Below the pieces are notes generated by a model. It had not been told where the DNA came from and did not search any database. It saw only the letters and a program-made list of their open reading frames with translations. Shown here one piece after another: positions 26,276 through 37,507 of a stretch of 64,000 nucleotides of DNA. Positions within the stretch are counted from its first letter, which is position 1, and each line of letters starts with the position of its first letter. Position numbers and translations under genes: made by a program. This DNA comes from Koleobacter methoxysyntrophicus (lineage in GTDB: Bacteria > Bacillota > Thermosediminibacteria > Koleobacterales > Koleobacteraceae), in the NCBI RefSeq assembly GCF_017301615.1, contig NZ_CP059066.1, positions 1,905,001-1,969,000 on the forward strand. Direction: 5' to 3'.

Positions 26276-27955
26276 GTGGATTCCGGCATAGGTATTCTAG
26301 GGTTAATTCAGTTTTTTTTCGCCATAGTAATTGGAATGTATTTTTTGAATCTGTTAAGGAATCAACAGGGAAACAGAATTGCTGTCGAACGGGAATCGAA
26401 AAAGGAAATGGAAAAACTGAAAAGGATGAGGGAAATCTCGCTGACAGAACCCCTATCGGAAAAAACCCGCCCAACAAGTTTTGATGAGATTATCGGCCAG
26501 GAAGAGGGGTTAAAAACATTGCGAGCTGCCCTTTGTGGACCCAATCCACAGCATATAATAATTTACGGACCGCCGGGGATAGGTAAAACCGCTGCAGCGC
26601 GCCTTGTACTTGAAGAAGCGAAAAAAAACCCTGATTCTCCCTTCAGCAGTGAAGCTAAATTTGTTGAAATAGATGCTACTACGGCAAGATTTGATGAAAG
26701 GGGAATAGCGGATCCGCTGATCGGTTCGGTTCATGACCCCATTTATCAGGGCGCAGGGCCTTTAGGGATGGCCGGGATACCTCAGCCCAAACCGGGTGCC
26801 GTTACAAAAGCCCATGGAGGCCTTCTGTTTATAGATGAAATAGGGGAATTACACCCTATTCAAATGAACAAATTACTAAAGGTCCTTGAAGATAGAAAGG
26901 TTTTTCTTGAAAGTGCGTATTACAGTTCAGAAGATACAAATATACCTCAACATATCCATGAAATTTTTCAGAACGGTCTGCCTGCCGATTTTCGTCTGGT
27001 AGGAGCTACTACGAGAACACCTAACGATATTCCTCCGGCTATTAGATCTAGATGCCTCGAGGTATTCTTCAGGGCCCTGACACCTGATGAGATAGGGGTA
27101 ATAGCGCTGAATGCTGCTAAAAAAGTTGATTTTAGGATTGAGGAAAAAGCAGTTGATGTGATAAAGAAATATGCTTCTAACGGCAGGGAAGCTGTTAATA
27201 TAATCCAGATTGCAGGGGGTATTGCCCTTTCTGAAAACAGGAAGGAGATCAGGTTGGAGGACATTGAATGGGTTGTAAACAGCGGTCAGTACACACCGAG
27301 GCCGGAAAAAAAGATATCACCCAGACCTCAGATTGGTTTTGTTAACGGCCTTGCCGTATATGGACCTAATATGGGGACCCTAATTGAAATAGAAGTTACT
27401 GCCATTCCCGTGGAAAAGGGCAGAGGAACGATAACCGTTACCGGCATAGTTGAAGAAGAAGAGATGGGTGGAGATGCCCGTAAATTAAGACGAAAAGGGG
27501 CTGCTAAAGGTTCTGTGGATAACGTTGTAACCGTTTTACGCAAGTTTTTGGATGTCGATCCGAGGGATTATGATATTCACCTCAATTTTCCGGGGGGCAT
27601 CCCGATAGACGGCCCTTCTGCCGGTACTACCGTTGCCACTGCTATCTATTCTGCAATAAAAAACATTCCCGTTGACAACCTTGTAGCCATAACGGGAGAG
27701 ATTTCAATAAGGGGATATGTCAAACCCGTAGGTGGTGTCAAAGCGAAGATAGAAGCGGCGAAACAGGCAGGGGCTAAAAGGGTTTTAATTCCAAAGGAAA
27801 ACTGGCAGGAGATATATAAAAATTGCGGTATAGAGGTGATACCTGTAGAGACAATTCAGGAGGTAATAGAATATGCGCTGGTAAATAGAAAGGAATCGAA
27901 AGGGATTGTTTCCCCATCTCATGATGCAGGCGTTTTGACAGCTTCAGGAACATAA
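26276..27955 (+). CDS. lonB: ATP-dependent protease LonB
   Basis: Membrane-associated Lon-like protease, forespore-linked in Bacillus. The N-terminus has one hydrophobic segment (GILGLIQFFFAIVIGMYFLN). An AAA+ domain follows with GPPGIGKT near residue 98, then the C-terminal serine-lysine protease domain with DGPSAGTT (catalytic serine near 447) and KPVGGVKAK (lysine near 490). It lacks the large N-terminal substrate domain of Lon, as expected for LonB of about 555 residues. The GTG start follows a potential RBS-sequestering hairpin. It precedes lon, the common lonB-lon order. Confidence 0.95.
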   Translation: MDSGIGILGLIQFFFAIVIGMYFLNLLRNQQGNRIAVERESKKEMEKLKRMREISLTEPLSEKTRPTSFDEIIGQEEGLKTLRAALCGPNPQHIIIYGPPGIGKTAAARLVLEEAKKNPDSPFSSEAKFVEIDATTARFDERGIADPLIGSVHDPIYQGAGPLGMAGIPQPKPGAVTKAHGGLLFIDEIGELHPIQMNKLLKVLEDRKVFLESAYYSSEDTNIPQHIHEIFQNGLPADFRLVGATTRTPNDIPPAIRSRCLEVFFRALTPDEIGVIALNAAKKVDFRIEEKAVDVIKKYASNGREAVNIIQIAGGIALSENRKEIRLEDIEWVVNSGQYTPRPEKKISPRPQIGFVNGLAVYGPNMGTLIEIEVTAIPVEKGRGTITVTGIVEEEEMGGDARKLRRKGAAKGSVDNVVTVLRKFLDVDPRDYDIHLNFPGGIPIDGPSAGTTVATAIYSAIKNIPVDNLVAITGEISIRGYVKPVGGVKAKIEAAKQAGAKRVLIPKENWQEIYKNCGIEVIPVETIQEVIEYALVNRKESKGIVSPSHDAGVLTASGT

Positions 27956-27957
27956 TG

Positions 27958-27983
27958 CCCGGTTTTTAGACCGGGTGAATTTT
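27958..27983 (+). terminator. Weak terminator after lonB
   Basis: CCCGGT/ACCGGG stem, then TGAATTTTT. Six base pairs only, so it is likely leaky. Confidence 0.5.
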
Positions 27984-27998
27984 TACCTTAAAAAGGAT

Positions 27999-28026
27999 TT
28001 GATTAAGTTAAGCAGAATAGTATAAT
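27999..28026 (+). promoter_or_regulatory. Promoter of lon
   Basis: TTGATT (27999-28004), a 16-base spacer and TATAAT (28021-28026), 47 bases upstream of the lon ATG. No CIRCE element is visible. Confidence 0.65.
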
Positions 28027-28072
28027 TATAGTGTATACCATTTCATTTCAGCTAAGGGGGGGAATCAACAAC

Positions 28073-30418
28073 ATGAACAATGGAAGAGACAGAAAAAAAA
28101 TCCTTCCTCTGCTACCGTTACGCGGCCTTTTAGTGTTCCCATATATGGTTCTCCATTTTGATGTCGGAAGGGATAAGTCTATAGGTGCTCTGGAACATTC
28201 TATGGTAGAGAATCAGCTCATTTTATTGGCTACCCAGAAGGATGCCAAGATTGATTTTCCTGCCCCTAAGGATATCTACAAAACCGGTACGGTTGCTAAG
28301 ATAAAACAGCTTTTAAAACTTCCCGGAGACACTATAAGGGTTTTGGTGGAGGGTATTAACAGAGCTCAGATAATAAGGTATATCGAAACTGAACCCTTTT
28401 TTAAAGTTGAGGTGGTTGAAATAGAAGAAAGCGGGGAAATGGAAAAGGATTCGGAAATTGAAGCATTGATGAGGACTGTAGTAAGCCAATTTGAAGAATA
28501 TATTAAATTAAGCAAGAAGATATCCCCCGAAATTATGATATCAATTAATGCTATTGATGAGCCCGGCAGGTTAGCGGATATAATTGCTTCCCATCTATCC
28601 TTAAAAACTGATGTTAAACAGGAGATCCTGGAAGCTATAACCCCGAAAACAAGGCTAACCAAATTATATGAAATTATAACCCGTGAAATAGAGATCCTTG
28701 AAATTGAACGGAAGATAAATCTAAGGGTAAGAAAACAGATGGAAAAAACCCAGAAGGAATATTACCTGAGAGAGCAGCTGAAAGCCATTCAAAAGGAATT
28801 GGGGGAAAAGGACGAGAAAACAGCAGAGGTGGATGAATACCGTCAGAGGATTGCCGAATTGAAGCTTCCGGAATATGTCGAAGAAAAGGCTTTAAAAGAG
28901 GTTGAGCGTCTTGAAAAAATGCCTCCCGCTGTTGCAGAAAGCGCTGTAATCAGGACGTACCTGGATTGGATTTTGAGTTTGCCGTGGACTAATGAAACCC
29001 AGGACCGCCTAGATATTAATATCGCAGAGAAAATCCTGAATGAGGACCATTATGCCCTTGAAAAGGTTAAAGAAAGGATCCTCGAGTACCTGGCGATCAG
29101 ACAGCTGGTTAAAAAGATGAAAGGCCCCATATTGTGCCTGGTTGGTCCGCCGGGTGTTGGTAAGACTTCCCTGGCCAAGTCAGTAGCACGGGCCTTGGAA
29201 CGCAAATTCGTCAGGATATCGCTGGGCGGGGTTAGAGATGAGGCCGAAATCAGAGGGCACAGGCGAACTTATGTAGGGGCATTACCGGGCAGGATAATTC
29301 AGGCTATGAAACAGGCAGGTTCTAAAAACCCAGTATTTTTGTTGGACGAGATTGACAAGATGAGTGCCGATTTTCGAGGAGACCCGGCATCTGCTCTCCT
29401 TGAGGTCCTCGATCCGGAACAGAATAACAGCTTCAGTGACCATTATATAGAACTGCCTTTTGATTTATCCAAGGTGATGTTTATTACTACTGCAAATGCA
29501 TTATACAATATTCCCAGACCCCTTCTGGACAGAATGGAGACCATTTACATTTCAGGGTATACCGAAGAGGAAAAGGTTAAAATCGCCCAGAAGTATTTAA
29601 TCCCTAAACAGCTAAAAGAACACGGGCTTAAAAGGGAAAATCTTATAATTTCAGAAGGGACTGTAAGGAATATTATCAGGTATTATACCAGAGAAGCCGG
29701 AGTAAGGAATCTGGAAAGGGAGATAGCAGCGATATGCAGGAAAAGTGCAAGGAAGCTGTTAAAGGAAAAAGGAGAACAGATCAAGGTTACAACGAGGAAT
29801 TTGAACAAATTCCTTGGGATTCCAAGATATAGATACGGTGAAGTCGAAAAAGGTAATGAAGTCGGGGTCGCTACCGGTATGGCGTGGACAGAAATCGGCG
29901 GAGATATTCTTGCCATTGAGGTTTCCGTAATGGCGGGTAAGGGCAAATTGACCCTGACGGGGAAACTGGGGGACGTGATGCAGGAATCTGCCTATGCAGG
30001 TTTGAGCTATATAAGGTCAATATCCGACAGATTAAATATAGATGAAAAATTTTATGAGCAGAATGATATTCACATCCATGTCCCGGAAGGAGCGATTCCG
30101 AAGGACGGTCCTTCTGCAGGGATAACCATGGCTACAGCCCTGGCATCTGCTTTAACCGGTACCCCTGTTAATAAGAATGTAGCCATGACCGGGGAGATAA
30201 CCCTAAGAGGTAGGGTCCTTCCGGTCGGGGGCATAAAGGAAAAGGTCCTGGCAGCTCATAGGGCGGGTATAAAGACTATAATTCTGCCCAAACAGAACAA
30301 AAAGGACCTGGAAGAAATACCGATCAATATAAAGAAAAAACTGAATTTTGTTCTGGTAGACAACATGGAGCAGGTTTTGGAAAAGGCACTTGTTAAGGAG
30401 AAGGAAGATGGAGATTAA
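28073..30418 (+). CDS. lon: ATP-dependent protease Lon (LonA)
   Basis: Cytoplasmic AAA+ serine protease that degrades misfolded and regulatory proteins. The N-terminal substrate domain ([16 protein letters not shown]...) spans about residues 1-200, followed by a coiled-coil region, GPPGVGKTS (near 359), and the protease domain with DGPSAGIT (catalytic serine near 680) and [12 protein letters not shown] (lysine near 722). ATG 28073 has AAGGGGGGA nearby and gives 781 residues; an in-frame GTG at 28031 would overlap the promoter start and is rejected. Its end overlaps ysxC by 11 bases. Confidence 0.97.
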   Translation: MNNGRDRKKILPLLPLRGLLVFPYMVLHFDVGRDKSIGALEHSMVENQLILLATQKDAKIDFPAPKDIYKTGTVAKIKQLLKLPGDTIRVLVEGINRAQIIRYIETEPFFKVEVVEIEESGEMEKDSEIEALMRTVVSQFEEYIKLSKKISPEIMISINAIDEPGRLADIIASHLSLKTDVKQEILEAITPKTRLTKLYEIITREIEILEIERKINLRVRKQMEKTQKEYYLREQLKAIQKELGEKDEKTAEVDEYRQRIAELKLPEYVEEKALKEVERLEKMPPAVAESAVIRTYLDWILSLPWTNETQDRLDINIAEKILNEDHYALEKVKERILEYLAIRQLVKKMKGPILCLVGPPGVGKTSLAKSVARALERKFVRISLGGVRDEAEIRGHRRTYVGALPGRIIQAMKQAGSKNPVFLLDEIDKMSADFRGDPASALLEVLDPEQNNSFSDHYIELPFDLSKVMFITTANALYNIPRPLLDRMETIYISGYTEEEKVKIAQKYLIPKQLKEHGLKRENLIISEGTVRNIIRYYTREAGVRNLEREIAAICRKSARKLLKEKGEQIKVTTRNLNKFLGIPRYRYGEVEKGNEVGVATGMAWTEIGGDILAIEVSVMAGKGKLTLTGKLGDVMQESAYAGLSYIRSISDRLNIDEKFYEQNDIHIHVPEGAIPKDGPSAGITMATALASALTGTPVNKNVAMTGEITLRGRVLPVGGIKEKVLAAHRAGIKTIILPKQNKKDLEEIPINIKKKLNFVLVDNMEQVLEKALVKEKEDGD

Positions 30419-30995
30419 AACGGCCGTTTTTGCAGGGAGTTTTGTCAGTCAGGCACAGTTTCCCAAAGACCATTTACCCGAAATAGCCCTTGTCGGCAGG
30501 TCCAATGTGGGTAAATCTTCCCTCATAAACTGCCTGGCAAATAGAAAGGCCCTTGCAAAGACAAGCTCCCGGCCGGGCAAAACCCGTACGTTGAATTTTT
30601 ATAAGGTTAACAACAAATTCTATTTTGTTGATCTGCCCGGATACGGCTTTGCCAGGGTGTCTAAACAGCAAAAAGAAAAATGGGGGAAAATGATAGAGGA
30701 TTACCTGCAGAAGAGAAACAATCTGGTCGGTGTTATTATGATTGTGGATATAAGGCATTTGCCCTCAGAAGATGATATCTTGATGTACGAATGGCTGAAA
30801 TATTACGGCATAAAAACAGCAGTTGTTGCTACCAAGGCCGACAAGATTTCCCGCGGGAAGCAGCTGAAGAACTTTGAAGAAATTAAAAAGGCTTTAGGCT
30901 TCCATCGGGACGATTATGGAGCAATCGTCTCCAGCACATCCCGCCAGGGGAAGAATGAGCTTTTGAAGATAATAGAAAAGCTGCTCGAAACATAG
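30408..30995 (+). CDS. ysxC: Ribosome biogenesis GTP-binding protein YsxC/EngB
   Basis: A 195-residue TRAFAC GTPase needed for late 50S subunit assembly. G1 is [10 protein letters not shown]3 is DLPGYGFA, G4 is TKADK and G5 is [11 protein letters not shown] 30408 overlaps the lon stop and has AAGGAGAAGG before it; the lon-ysxC pair is a standard Firmicute arrangement. Confidence 0.96.
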   Translation: MEIKTAVFAGSFVSQAQFPKDHLPEIALVGRSNVGKSSLINCLANRKALAKTSSRPGKTRTLNFYKVNNKFYFVDLPGYGFARVSKQQKEKWGKMIEDYLQKRNNLVGVIMIVDIRHLPSEDDILMYEWLKYYGIKTAVVATKADKISRGKQLKNFEEIKKALGFHRDDYGAIVSSTSRQGKNELLKIIEKLLET

Positions 30996-31005
30996 TTCGA
31001 AAAAG

Positions 31006-31033
31006 TTGACTTTTTTACGTATTTATGTATAAT
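31006..31033 (+). promoter_or_regulatory. Promoter of the valS leader
   Basis: TTGACT (31006-31011), a 16-base spacer and TATAAT (31028-31033), just ahead of the T-box. Confidence 0.8.
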
Positions 31034-31067
31034 AAAAAGAAAATATCATAAATAAAATAGATAATTG

Positions 31068-31297
31068 CAATGATGGGGAGGAGTAAAGGAAATTTCCCTA
31101 AAGAGAGGAAAACCCGCCGGCTGAAAGGTTTTCCGGTAGAGATTTCCTTGAAGGTCGCCCTTAAGCAGCTGAATTGAATTAAAATAGTAGATTCAGCCGG
31201 AAACTCCGTTAATCTATAAGGGTCTGCTGCTTGGCAGAAATTAAGGTGGTACCGCGGAAGAAAGCCTTTCGTCCTTTTTAGGATGAAAGGCTGTTTT
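31068..31297 (+). promoter_or_regulatory. T-box riboswitch, valine-type
   Basis: Leader with a Stem I including AGAGAGG (31101-31107), a specifier region GAAGGTCGCC in which GTC reads valine, and the T-box core AAGGTGGTACCGCGG at 31243-31257. The terminator AGCCTTTCGTCC/GGATGAAAGGCT plus T run is at 31263-31297. Uncharged tRNA-Val should promote valS expression. Confidence 0.92.
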
Positions 31298-31318
31298 AGT
31301 TTTAAAGGAGGGATTTTT

Positions 31319-33967
31319 GTGGGAAAATCAGCAGATAATATACCTACAGTATATGACCCTAAAAATGTGGAAGAAAAATGGTATAAATTCTGGGAAGACA
31401 AGAATTTTTTCAGGGCCGAAATCGATGAAAACAAAGAACCCTTTACAATTGTTATTCCCCCGCCAAATGTTACCGGCCAGCTCCATATGGGTCATGCCCT
31501 GAATAATACCCTGCAGGATATACTGATTAGGTGGAAGAGGATGCAGGGTTACCCAACATTATGGCTGCCGGGAACCGACCATGCAGGTATAGCTACGGAG
31601 GCAAAGGTAAAGGAACAGATTGCAGAAGAAGGTTTGACGAAATATGATTTGGGAAGGGAAAAATTCTTAGAAAGGGTATGGGAGTGGAAGGAAAAATATG
31701 GGCGCACAATAATAAACCAGCTTAAAAAGCTGGGCTGTTCCTGTGACTGGTCAAGGGAACGTTTTACCATGGATGAAGGCTGTTCCAGAGCGGTTCAGGA
31801 GGTTTTTATAAGGCTGTATGAAAAAGGTCTGATATACCGTGGAGACTACATTATAAACTGGTGCCCCACATGTCAAACTACCCTGTCGGATATAGAGGTT
31901 GAACATAAACAGGAAGAGGCACACCTGTGGTATATAAGGTACTATTTTAAAGATAGTGACCGGTACCTGACGGTAGCTACTACCAGGCCTGAAACCATGC
32001 TGGGAGATACTGCAGTTGCTGTTAACCCTGAAGATGAGCGTTTTAAAGAATTAATAGGTAGAACCGTTATCCTCCCGATAATGAACAGAGAGATACCCGT
32101 AATCGCCGATGATTATGTCGATCCCCAGTTCGGTACGGGGGCTGTCAAGGTAACACCTGCACATGACCCCAATGACTTTGAAATTGGATTGAGGCACAAT
32201 CTTGAACAGATAACGGTTATGGATAATAACGGTATTATGAATGAAAATGCCGGGAAATACAGGGGAATGGAAAGGTATGAATGCAGGAAGGCCCTGGTCG
32301 AAGAATTAAAACGATTGGGCCTCCTTGAAAAAATAGAGGATATTTCCCACAGCGTAGGTCACTGCTACCGCTGTGATACCGTTATAGAGCCTATGGTTTC
32401 AAAACAGTGGTTTGTTAAGATGAAACCTCTAGCCCGGCCTGCCATTCAGGTAGTTGATGACGGGAGGATTAAATTTGTGCCGGAGAGGTTTACGAAGATA
32501 TATATAAACTGGCTGGAAAACATCAAAGACTGGTGTATATCCCGCCAGCTCTGGTGGGGTCACCGGATTCCGGCGTGGTACTGTGATAAATGCGGGGAAA
32601 TAATCGTATCAAAAACAGAACCTGAGGAGTGTTCAAAATGCGGCAGTCAGCAGCTCAGCAGGGACCCCGATGTCCTGGATACCTGGTTTAGTTCAGCTTT
32701 ATGGCCCTTTTCGACCCTGGGCTGGCCGGATGAAACAGAAGACCTGAAATATTTCTATCCTACTTCAGTTCTGGTAACGGGTTATGATATCATCTTCTTC
32801 TGGGTTGCCAGAATGATCTTTTCCGGCCTTGAGTTTATGCAGGATATTCCCTTTAAGTATGTTGTTGTTACGGGTCTTGTAAGGGATTCACAGGGCAGGA
32901 AGATGAGCAAATCCCTGGGTAATGGAATAGACCCCCTTGATGTAATAAGGGATTACGGTGCCGATACCCTGAGATTCACCTTAAGTACCGGTAATGCACC
33001 GGGGAACGATATGAGATTTTACTGGGAAAGAGTTGAAGCCAGCAGAAACTTCGCTAATAAAATATGGAATGCTTCCAGGTTCGTGATGATGAACCTGGAG
33101 GGCTATGATGGTGCAGAAATAGACCCTGAAGGGTTTTCAATGGCAGATAAGTGGATAACAAGCCGTGTTAATACCCTGACCCGAGAGGTAACAAGAGCCC
33201 TGAATAATTTCGAAATAGGTATCGCGGCCCAAAAACTCTATGACTTTATATGGAGCGAATTCTGTGACTGGTATATCGAACTTGCGAAAACCCGGCTCTA
33301 TGGTAATGATACGCATGACAAACTTACAGCTCAATACGTTTTAGCTTCTACCCTTGAAAAAACCCTGAGGCTGCTTCATCCTTTTATGCCCTATATTACC
33401 GAAGAAATCTGGCAGCATTTGCCTCACAAAGGGGAAAGCATTATGGTAGCTCCATGGCCCGAATACGTAGAAGACCTGAATTTCCCGGAAGCAGAAGAAA
33501 AAATGGGGATTGTAATGGATGCGATAAAGGGCATAAGGAATATAAGGGGTGAAATGAATATCCCGCCGTCTAAAAAAGCGCGAGCCGTTATAAGGGTTAC
33601 AGGACAAGAGACCGGAGCAGCCCTAAGGGATGGTGAAAATTATATTAAAAGCCTGGCCCATGTTTCAAGCCTTGAGTATATAGATGAAATCGGTAATGTT
33701 CCTGAAAAGGCTATGGCAGCTGTTATAACAGGGGCAGAGATATACCTTCCTCTGGAAGGGCTTGTTGATATAGAAAAGGAAATCGAGCGTCTTAAGAAGG
33801 AGAAGAAGAATTTAGAAGGAGAACTGGCCCGGATTAATGGGAAACTAGCAAGCAAGGGATTTCTGACCAAAGCCCCTGCAGAGGTGGTTCAGAAGGAGAA
33901 GGAAAAGAAGAAGGATTATCAGGATAGGATGAAGAAAATTATACAAAGGCTCGAAATGCTCAGTTAA
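31319..33967 (+). CDS. valS: Valine-tRNA ligase
   Basis: Class I aminoacyl-tRNA synthetase that charges tRNA-Val, with a CP1 editing domain against threonine. The HIGH motif is HMGH (about 56-59) in [15 protein letters not shown], and KMSKS is at about 527-531 in [11 protein letters not shown]. The C-terminal coiled coil ([20 protein letters not shown]) is typical of ValRS. GTG 31319 is preferred because AAAGGAGGG (31304-31312) precedes it; an upstream ATG lies inside the terminator hairpin. Length 882 is normal. The T-box leader controls it and folC follows after 15 bases. Confidence 0.97.
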   Translation: MGKSADNIPTVYDPKNVEEKWYKFWEDKNFFRAEIDENKEPFTIVIPPPNVTGQLHMGHALNNTLQDILIRWKRMQGYPTLWLPGTDHAGIATEAKVKEQIAEEGLTKYDLGREKFLERVWEWKEKYGRTIINQLKKLGCSCDWSRERFTMDEGCSRAVQEVFIRLYEKGLIYRGDYIINWCPTCQTTLSDIEVEHKQEEAHLWYIRYYFKDSDRYLTVATTRPETMLGDTAVAVNPEDERFKELIGRTVILPIMNREIPVIADDYVDPQFGTGAVKVTPAHDPNDFEIGLRHNLEQITVMDNNGIMNENAGKYRGMERYECRKALVEELKRLGLLEKIEDISHSVGHCYRCDTVIEPMVSKQWFVKMKPLARPAIQVVDDGRIKFVPERFTKIYINWLENIKDWCISRQLWWGHRIPAWYCDKCGEIIVSKTEPEECSKCGSQQLSRDPDVLDTWFSSALWPFSTLGWPDETEDLKYFYPTSVLVTGYDIIFFWVARMIFSGLEFMQDIPFKYVVVTGLVRDSQGRKMSKSLGNGIDPLDVIRDYGADTLRFTLSTGNAPGNDMRFYWERVEASRNFANKIWNASRFVMMNLEGYDGAEIDPEGFSMADKWITSRVNTLTREVTRALNNFEIGIAAQKLYDFIWSEFCDWYIELAKTRLYGNDTHDKLTAQYVLASTLEKTLRLLHPFMPYITEEIWQHLPHKGESIMVAPWPEYVEDLNFPEAEEKMGIVMDAIKGIRNIRGEMNIPPSKKARAVIRVTGQETGAALRDGENYIKSLAHVSSLEYIDEIGNVPEKAMAAVITGAEIYLPLEGLVDIEKEIERLKKEKKNLEGELARINGKLASKGFLTKAPAEVVQKEKEKKKDYQDRMKKIIQRLEMLS

Positions 33968-33982
33968 CTGGGGGAGAACAGC

Positions 33983-35305
33983 TTGAGATATGAAGATGCA
34001 TTACAGTATATTCATCAATTAAATAAATTCGGGATGAGATTGGGGCTGGAGAGGATAGAGTATTTGTTAAAAGCCCTGGGAAACCCCCATGAAGGGTTCA
34101 GATCCGTTCATATAGCAGGCACCAATGGGAAGGGTTCAACGGCTGCTATGATAAGTTCCATCCTTATAGAGTCCGGGCATAAAACGGGGCTCTTTACCTC
34201 CCCTTACCTGGAAAGATTTACTGAAAGGATAAGAATAAATAACAGAGAAATTCCCGAAGAACAGGTAGCCCTGTTTATATCAAAGGTCATCCCAATAATA
34301 GATGAAATGAAGAAAAAAGGTTTTGAAAATCCAACTGAATTCGAGGTTGTAACTGCAATGGGGTTTGATTACTTTTCCCGGGAAAATATAGATGTGGGGG
34401 TTATAGAGGTTGGCCTTGGGGGAAGGCTCGATTCTACGAATGTTATAACCCCTGTGACTTCTGTTATTACCCCTATAAGTTTTGACCATACCTCTGAGCT
34501 GGGAAACACCCTCCGCCGGATAGCGGGTGAAAAAGCAGGGATTATAAAAGAAGCTGGAACAACGGTATCGGCTCCCCAGCATGAAGAAGCGTATAGAATT
34601 ATAGAAGAAACGTGTATTAAAAAGGGGAATACCCTTTTTGTAGTGGGAAAAGATATCATGTATGAATTAAAAGACTATTCCTTTTACGGTTCTACCTTTG
34701 ACTTAAAGGGCATAATAGGGGAATATAAAAACCTGAAACTTCCACTGGCAGGAAAATATCAAATAATAAACGCGTCTACCGCTGTAGGGGCTGTTGAAAC
34801 GTTGATAATGAAGGGGATAAATATTGATGAAGAGGCAATATTTAAAGGCTTGGAGAAAACACGATGGCCCGGCAGGCTGGAAATGATTTCCCAAAGGCCC
34901 AGAATTCTTTTAGATGCAGCTCATAATTTATCGGGTATCCGCACCCTAAGGGAAGCAATTGAACATGACCTTGAATATGATAAGCTGATCCTTGTAATAG
35001 GTATTCTTAAAGACAAGGACTATAAAGGGATGCTGGAGATGATTATTCCCCTGGCTGATATAGTTATTGCTACAAAACCAGATAGCCCGAGGGCCCTTGA
35101 TACAGAAACCCTGGTTAAGGAGATTTCCGGCTACGGGGTTGAAGTTTACAAAGAAGACAGCATTGAAAATGCAGTAGAAACAGCCTGTTCAATGGCAGGT
35201 ATGCGGGACCTTGTATGTTTTACGGGCTCTATATATATGATAGGCAGGGTTCGAACAATAATTATAAATAAAGGCATTACGGCAGGTAATTCAAAAGAGC
35301 CGTAA
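33983..35305 (+). CDS. folC: Folylpolyglutamate synthase / dihydrofolate synthase
   Basis: A Mur-ligase-family enzyme that adds glutamate to folates. The ATP loop is GTNGKGST near residue 46, with the omega-loop segment TSPYLERFTERIRIN near 74, GLGGRLDSTN near 147, and HNLSGIRTLREAIE in the C-terminal domain. Length 440 is usual. TTG 33983 has GGGGGA before it. Genes valS and folC adjoin in many Firmicutes and are probably co-transcribed from the T-box-controlled promoter. Confidence 0.95.
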   Translation: MRYEDALQYIHQLNKFGMRLGLERIEYLLKALGNPHEGFRSVHIAGTNGKGSTAAMISSILIESGHKTGLFTSPYLERFTERIRINNREIPEEQVALFISKVIPIIDEMKKKGFENPTEFEVVTAMGFDYFSRENIDVGVIEVGLGGRLDSTNVITPVTSVITPISFDHTSELGNTLRRIAGEKAGIIKEAGTTVSAPQHEEAYRIIEETCIKKGNTLFVVGKDIMYELKDYSFYGSTFDLKGIIGEYKNLKLPLAGKYQIINASTAVGAVETLIMKGINIDEEAIFKGLEKTRWPGRLEMISQRPRILLDAAHNLSGIRTLREAIEHDLEYDKLILVIGILKDKDYKGMLEMIIPLADIVIATKPDSPRALDTETLVKEISGYGVEVYKEDSIENAVETACSMAGMRDLVCFTGSIYMIGRVRTIIINKGITAGNSKEP

Positions 35306-35314
35306 CCAAGATTT

Positions 35315-35354
35315 AAAGCAGGAGAGCAGACCATAAAAGGTTGCTTCCTGCTTT
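35315..35354 (+). terminator. Terminator after folC
   Basis: AAAGCAGGA pairs with TCCTGCTTT across a long loop, followed by T-rich sequence. Confidence 0.75.
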
Positions 35355-35446
35355 TTATATTTTGGTTTTTAATATAATCACCTTTTTAACCCGTTTCGAA
35401 TAGTATAAAAAAGAGAGGCTTTTCAAGGAAAAAGGAGGGAAAAAAG

Positions 35447-36514
35447 ATGGTGAAATTGAAAATACTGCTTGTATTAATACTGATTGCAACCATCATTGTA
35501 GGGGGGTGCACCACAACCAGGCAGCCGGAGGATATCAAACCTGGAGAAGATAACATCTTAACTCCCTTAACCCCGGAAGTAACGGTAACTGTGGGCATGA
35601 AGCAGGTAGTATCCGATGCGGGGATCCTTATAGGAATGGCCAAAGGGTATTACAAGGAACTCGGTATTAATATTCAGCCTACCCAGTTTAATTCGGGTCA
35701 GGAAATGATAAATTCTCTGGCAGCCGGTCAATTGGATGTAGGTGCAACGGTTACAGCTTCGGGCTTATTCAATGCCATCCTAAGGGGTATTCCGATAAAA
35801 ATTGTTGCAGATAAAGGGTATAATGTTCCGGGAATGGGGTATTACAGGCTTGTAATAAGAAAGGACCTGGTAGATGAAATCAGGGATTATGAGGACCTCA
35901 GGGGCAGAAAAATCGCTATAGTTGCTACCGCTTCTCTGGATGAAATAGCCCTTGACAGGGTATTGAATCAGGGGGGAATGACTACAGAGGACGTAGATCT
36001 TCAGATAATAAGGTCCTTTCCGGATATCCTGATGGCTTTGGGTAATCAGAGCATAGATGCCGGGATGTTAATTGAACCCTTCGTAACCCAGGGAATAGAA
36101 AAGGGCATGATAGATCCCTGGAAAGACCCTTCAGAATATGACCCGGATGCCCAAACAGCTCTGCTTGTATACGGTAAAAGCATTATAGAACGGCCAGAAA
36201 TTGCAAAACGCTTTATGGTAGGTTACATAAAGTCATTAAGGGACTATAATGATGCCTTTTTCAAAAACATAAACAGAGAGGAGATAATTTCTATTTTGGC
36301 CGAATACTCGGTAGTAAAAGACCCTGAAATTTATGAAAAGATGTATCCGACAGGGTTGAATCCGGATGGATATGTCAGGGAAAAGGGAATAGCCCTGGAC
36401 CTGGAATGGTATGAAAAAAGAGGACTTCTTATTGGCGGAACCCTTACCGTGGAAGAAGTGGTAGATAATCAGTACGTTGATGCAGCCGTAAAAGCCCTGG
36501 GAAAATATAAATAG
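35447..36514 (+). CDS. ABC transporter substrate-binding lipoprotein, SsuA/NMT1-like
   Basis: A 355-residue extracellular lipoprotein. The signal peptide ends in a lipobox IIVGGC with the lipidated cysteine at residue 21. The mature part has the two-lobed fold of the SsuA/TauA/ThiY group: VTVGMKQVVSDAGILIGMAKGYYKELGI at the start of lobe one, and LAAGQLDVGATVTASGLFNAILRG, typical for sulfonate, nitrate or pyrimidine precursor binders. The ligand cannot be read from the sequence, and no thiamine or S-box riboswitch lies upstream. It is first in an operon with a permease and an ATPase. Confidence 0.85.
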   Translation: MVKLKILLVLILIATIIVGGCTTTRQPEDIKPGEDNILTPLTPEVTVTVGMKQVVSDAGILIGMAKGYYKELGINIQPTQFNSGQEMINSLAAGQLDVGATVTASGLFNAILRGIPIKIVADKGYNVPGMGYYRLVIRKDLVDEIRDYEDLRGRKIAIVATASLDEIALDRVLNQGGMTTEDVDLQIIRSFPDILMALGNQSIDAGMLIEPFVTQGIEKGMIDPWKDPSEYDPDAQTALLVYGKSIIERPEIAKRFMVGYIKSLRDYNDAFFKNINREEIISILAEYSVVKDPEIYEKMYPTGLNPDGYVREKGIALDLEWYEKRGLLIGGTLTVEEVVDNQYVDAAVKALGKYK

Positions 36515-36545
36515 AAAACAGCAATGTCGTTAAGAAAACCCTAAA

Positions 36546-36606
36546 TCAGGGCACTGGATTGTAGAAACTTAAAGTTGTTCTATAGTTTTGGTGCCCTGGT
36601 TTTTTC
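36546..36606 (+). terminator. Partial terminator between binding protein and permease genes
   Basis: CAGGGCAC (36546-) pairs with GTGCCCTG before TTTTTT (about 36600). It probably reduces transcription of the permease and ATPase relative to the binding protein. Confidence 0.65.
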
Positions 36607-36631
36607 TGCTAAAATCGGGGAGGTGCAAGGC

Positions 36632-37483
36632 TTGAACAACCTTTTTGCAGATATGGGTCAAGATAAAGGAGGCTCAAAGGAGGTTATTATAAGAAAGAAG
36701 GAACAAAAAAAAGGCAGAATACTGTCCGGAAACCTGATGGTGAAAGCGTGTTCAATACTATCCCCCTTTTTGTTTTTGGTTTTATGGGAGGTATTGTCTA
36801 AATCCGATGTTATTGATAAGCGCTTGTTTTCTACACCTTCCCTGATATTAAAAACAATGATTCAGTTACTGGCAACCGGAGAGCTGTTTTACCATGTATG
36901 GATTAGTGTGTTCAGAATAATTCTGGGTTTTTTATTAGGTGCAGTTCCCGGTGTAATCCTCGGCCTGTCAATGGGCCTTTTCCCCCTTGTTAGATCTTTT
37001 CTTAAGCCCATAGTGTCTGCCGCATTTCCTATACCTAAACTTGCGCTAATGCCTTTGATTTTAATAATCTTTGGCCTGGGAGAGGCTTCAAAGGTGGTTA
37101 CGATTGCACTGGGGGTATTCTTCCTTGTCCTGATTAATACAATGGCAGGGGTAATGAACATAGAGCAGATATATGTAGATGTAGCCAGAAATTTTGGAGC
37201 CGGAAAAAAGGAGTTTTACCTTACGGTGGCTCTCCCCGGCGCTCTACCCGTGATATTTGCAGGGTTTAAGATTGCAATGGGAACGGCCCTCCTTTTGATC
37301 GTTGCTGCTGAGCTCTCCGCCGCAAGGGCAGGTATCGGGTGGATGATATGGAGGGCCTATGATATGTTTGATATCGAAAAGATGTTTTCCGGGCTGATTA
37401 TCATGTCCTTTTTAGGGTTTATTTTTTCATACTGTTTGGATTTAATAGAAAAATGGGTTATACCGTGGAAAAACAGGGAATAA
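36632..37483 (+). CDS. ABC transporter permease, SsuC-like
   Basis: Inner membrane permease of about 283 residues with six predicted hydrophobic segments, from ILSPFLFLVLWEVLSK to FSGLIIMSFLGFIFSYCLD. The EAA loop is recognisable as ARNFGAGKKEFYLTVALPGALPVIFAG, the docking site for the ATPase. TTG 36632 is chosen because GGGGAGGTG ends seven bases before it. The substrate is that of the neighbouring binding protein, unknown. The ATPase gene follows after 24 bases. Confidence 0.88.
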   Translation: MNNLFADMGQDKGGSKEVIIRKKEQKKGRILSGNLMVKACSILSPFLFLVLWEVLSKSDVIDKRLFSTPSLILKTMIQLLATGELFYHVWISVFRIILGFLLGAVPGVILGLSMGLFPLVRSFLKPIVSAAFPIPKLALMPLILIIFGLGEASKVVTIALGVFFLVLINTMAGVMNIEQIYVDVARNFGAGKKEFYLTVALPGALPVIFAGFKIAMGTALLLIVAAELSAARAGIGWMIWRAYDMFDIEKMFSGLIIMSFLGFIFSYCLDLIEKWVIPWKNRE

Positions 37484-37507
37484 AAAAAGCGTGTGGAGGT
37501 GATAATT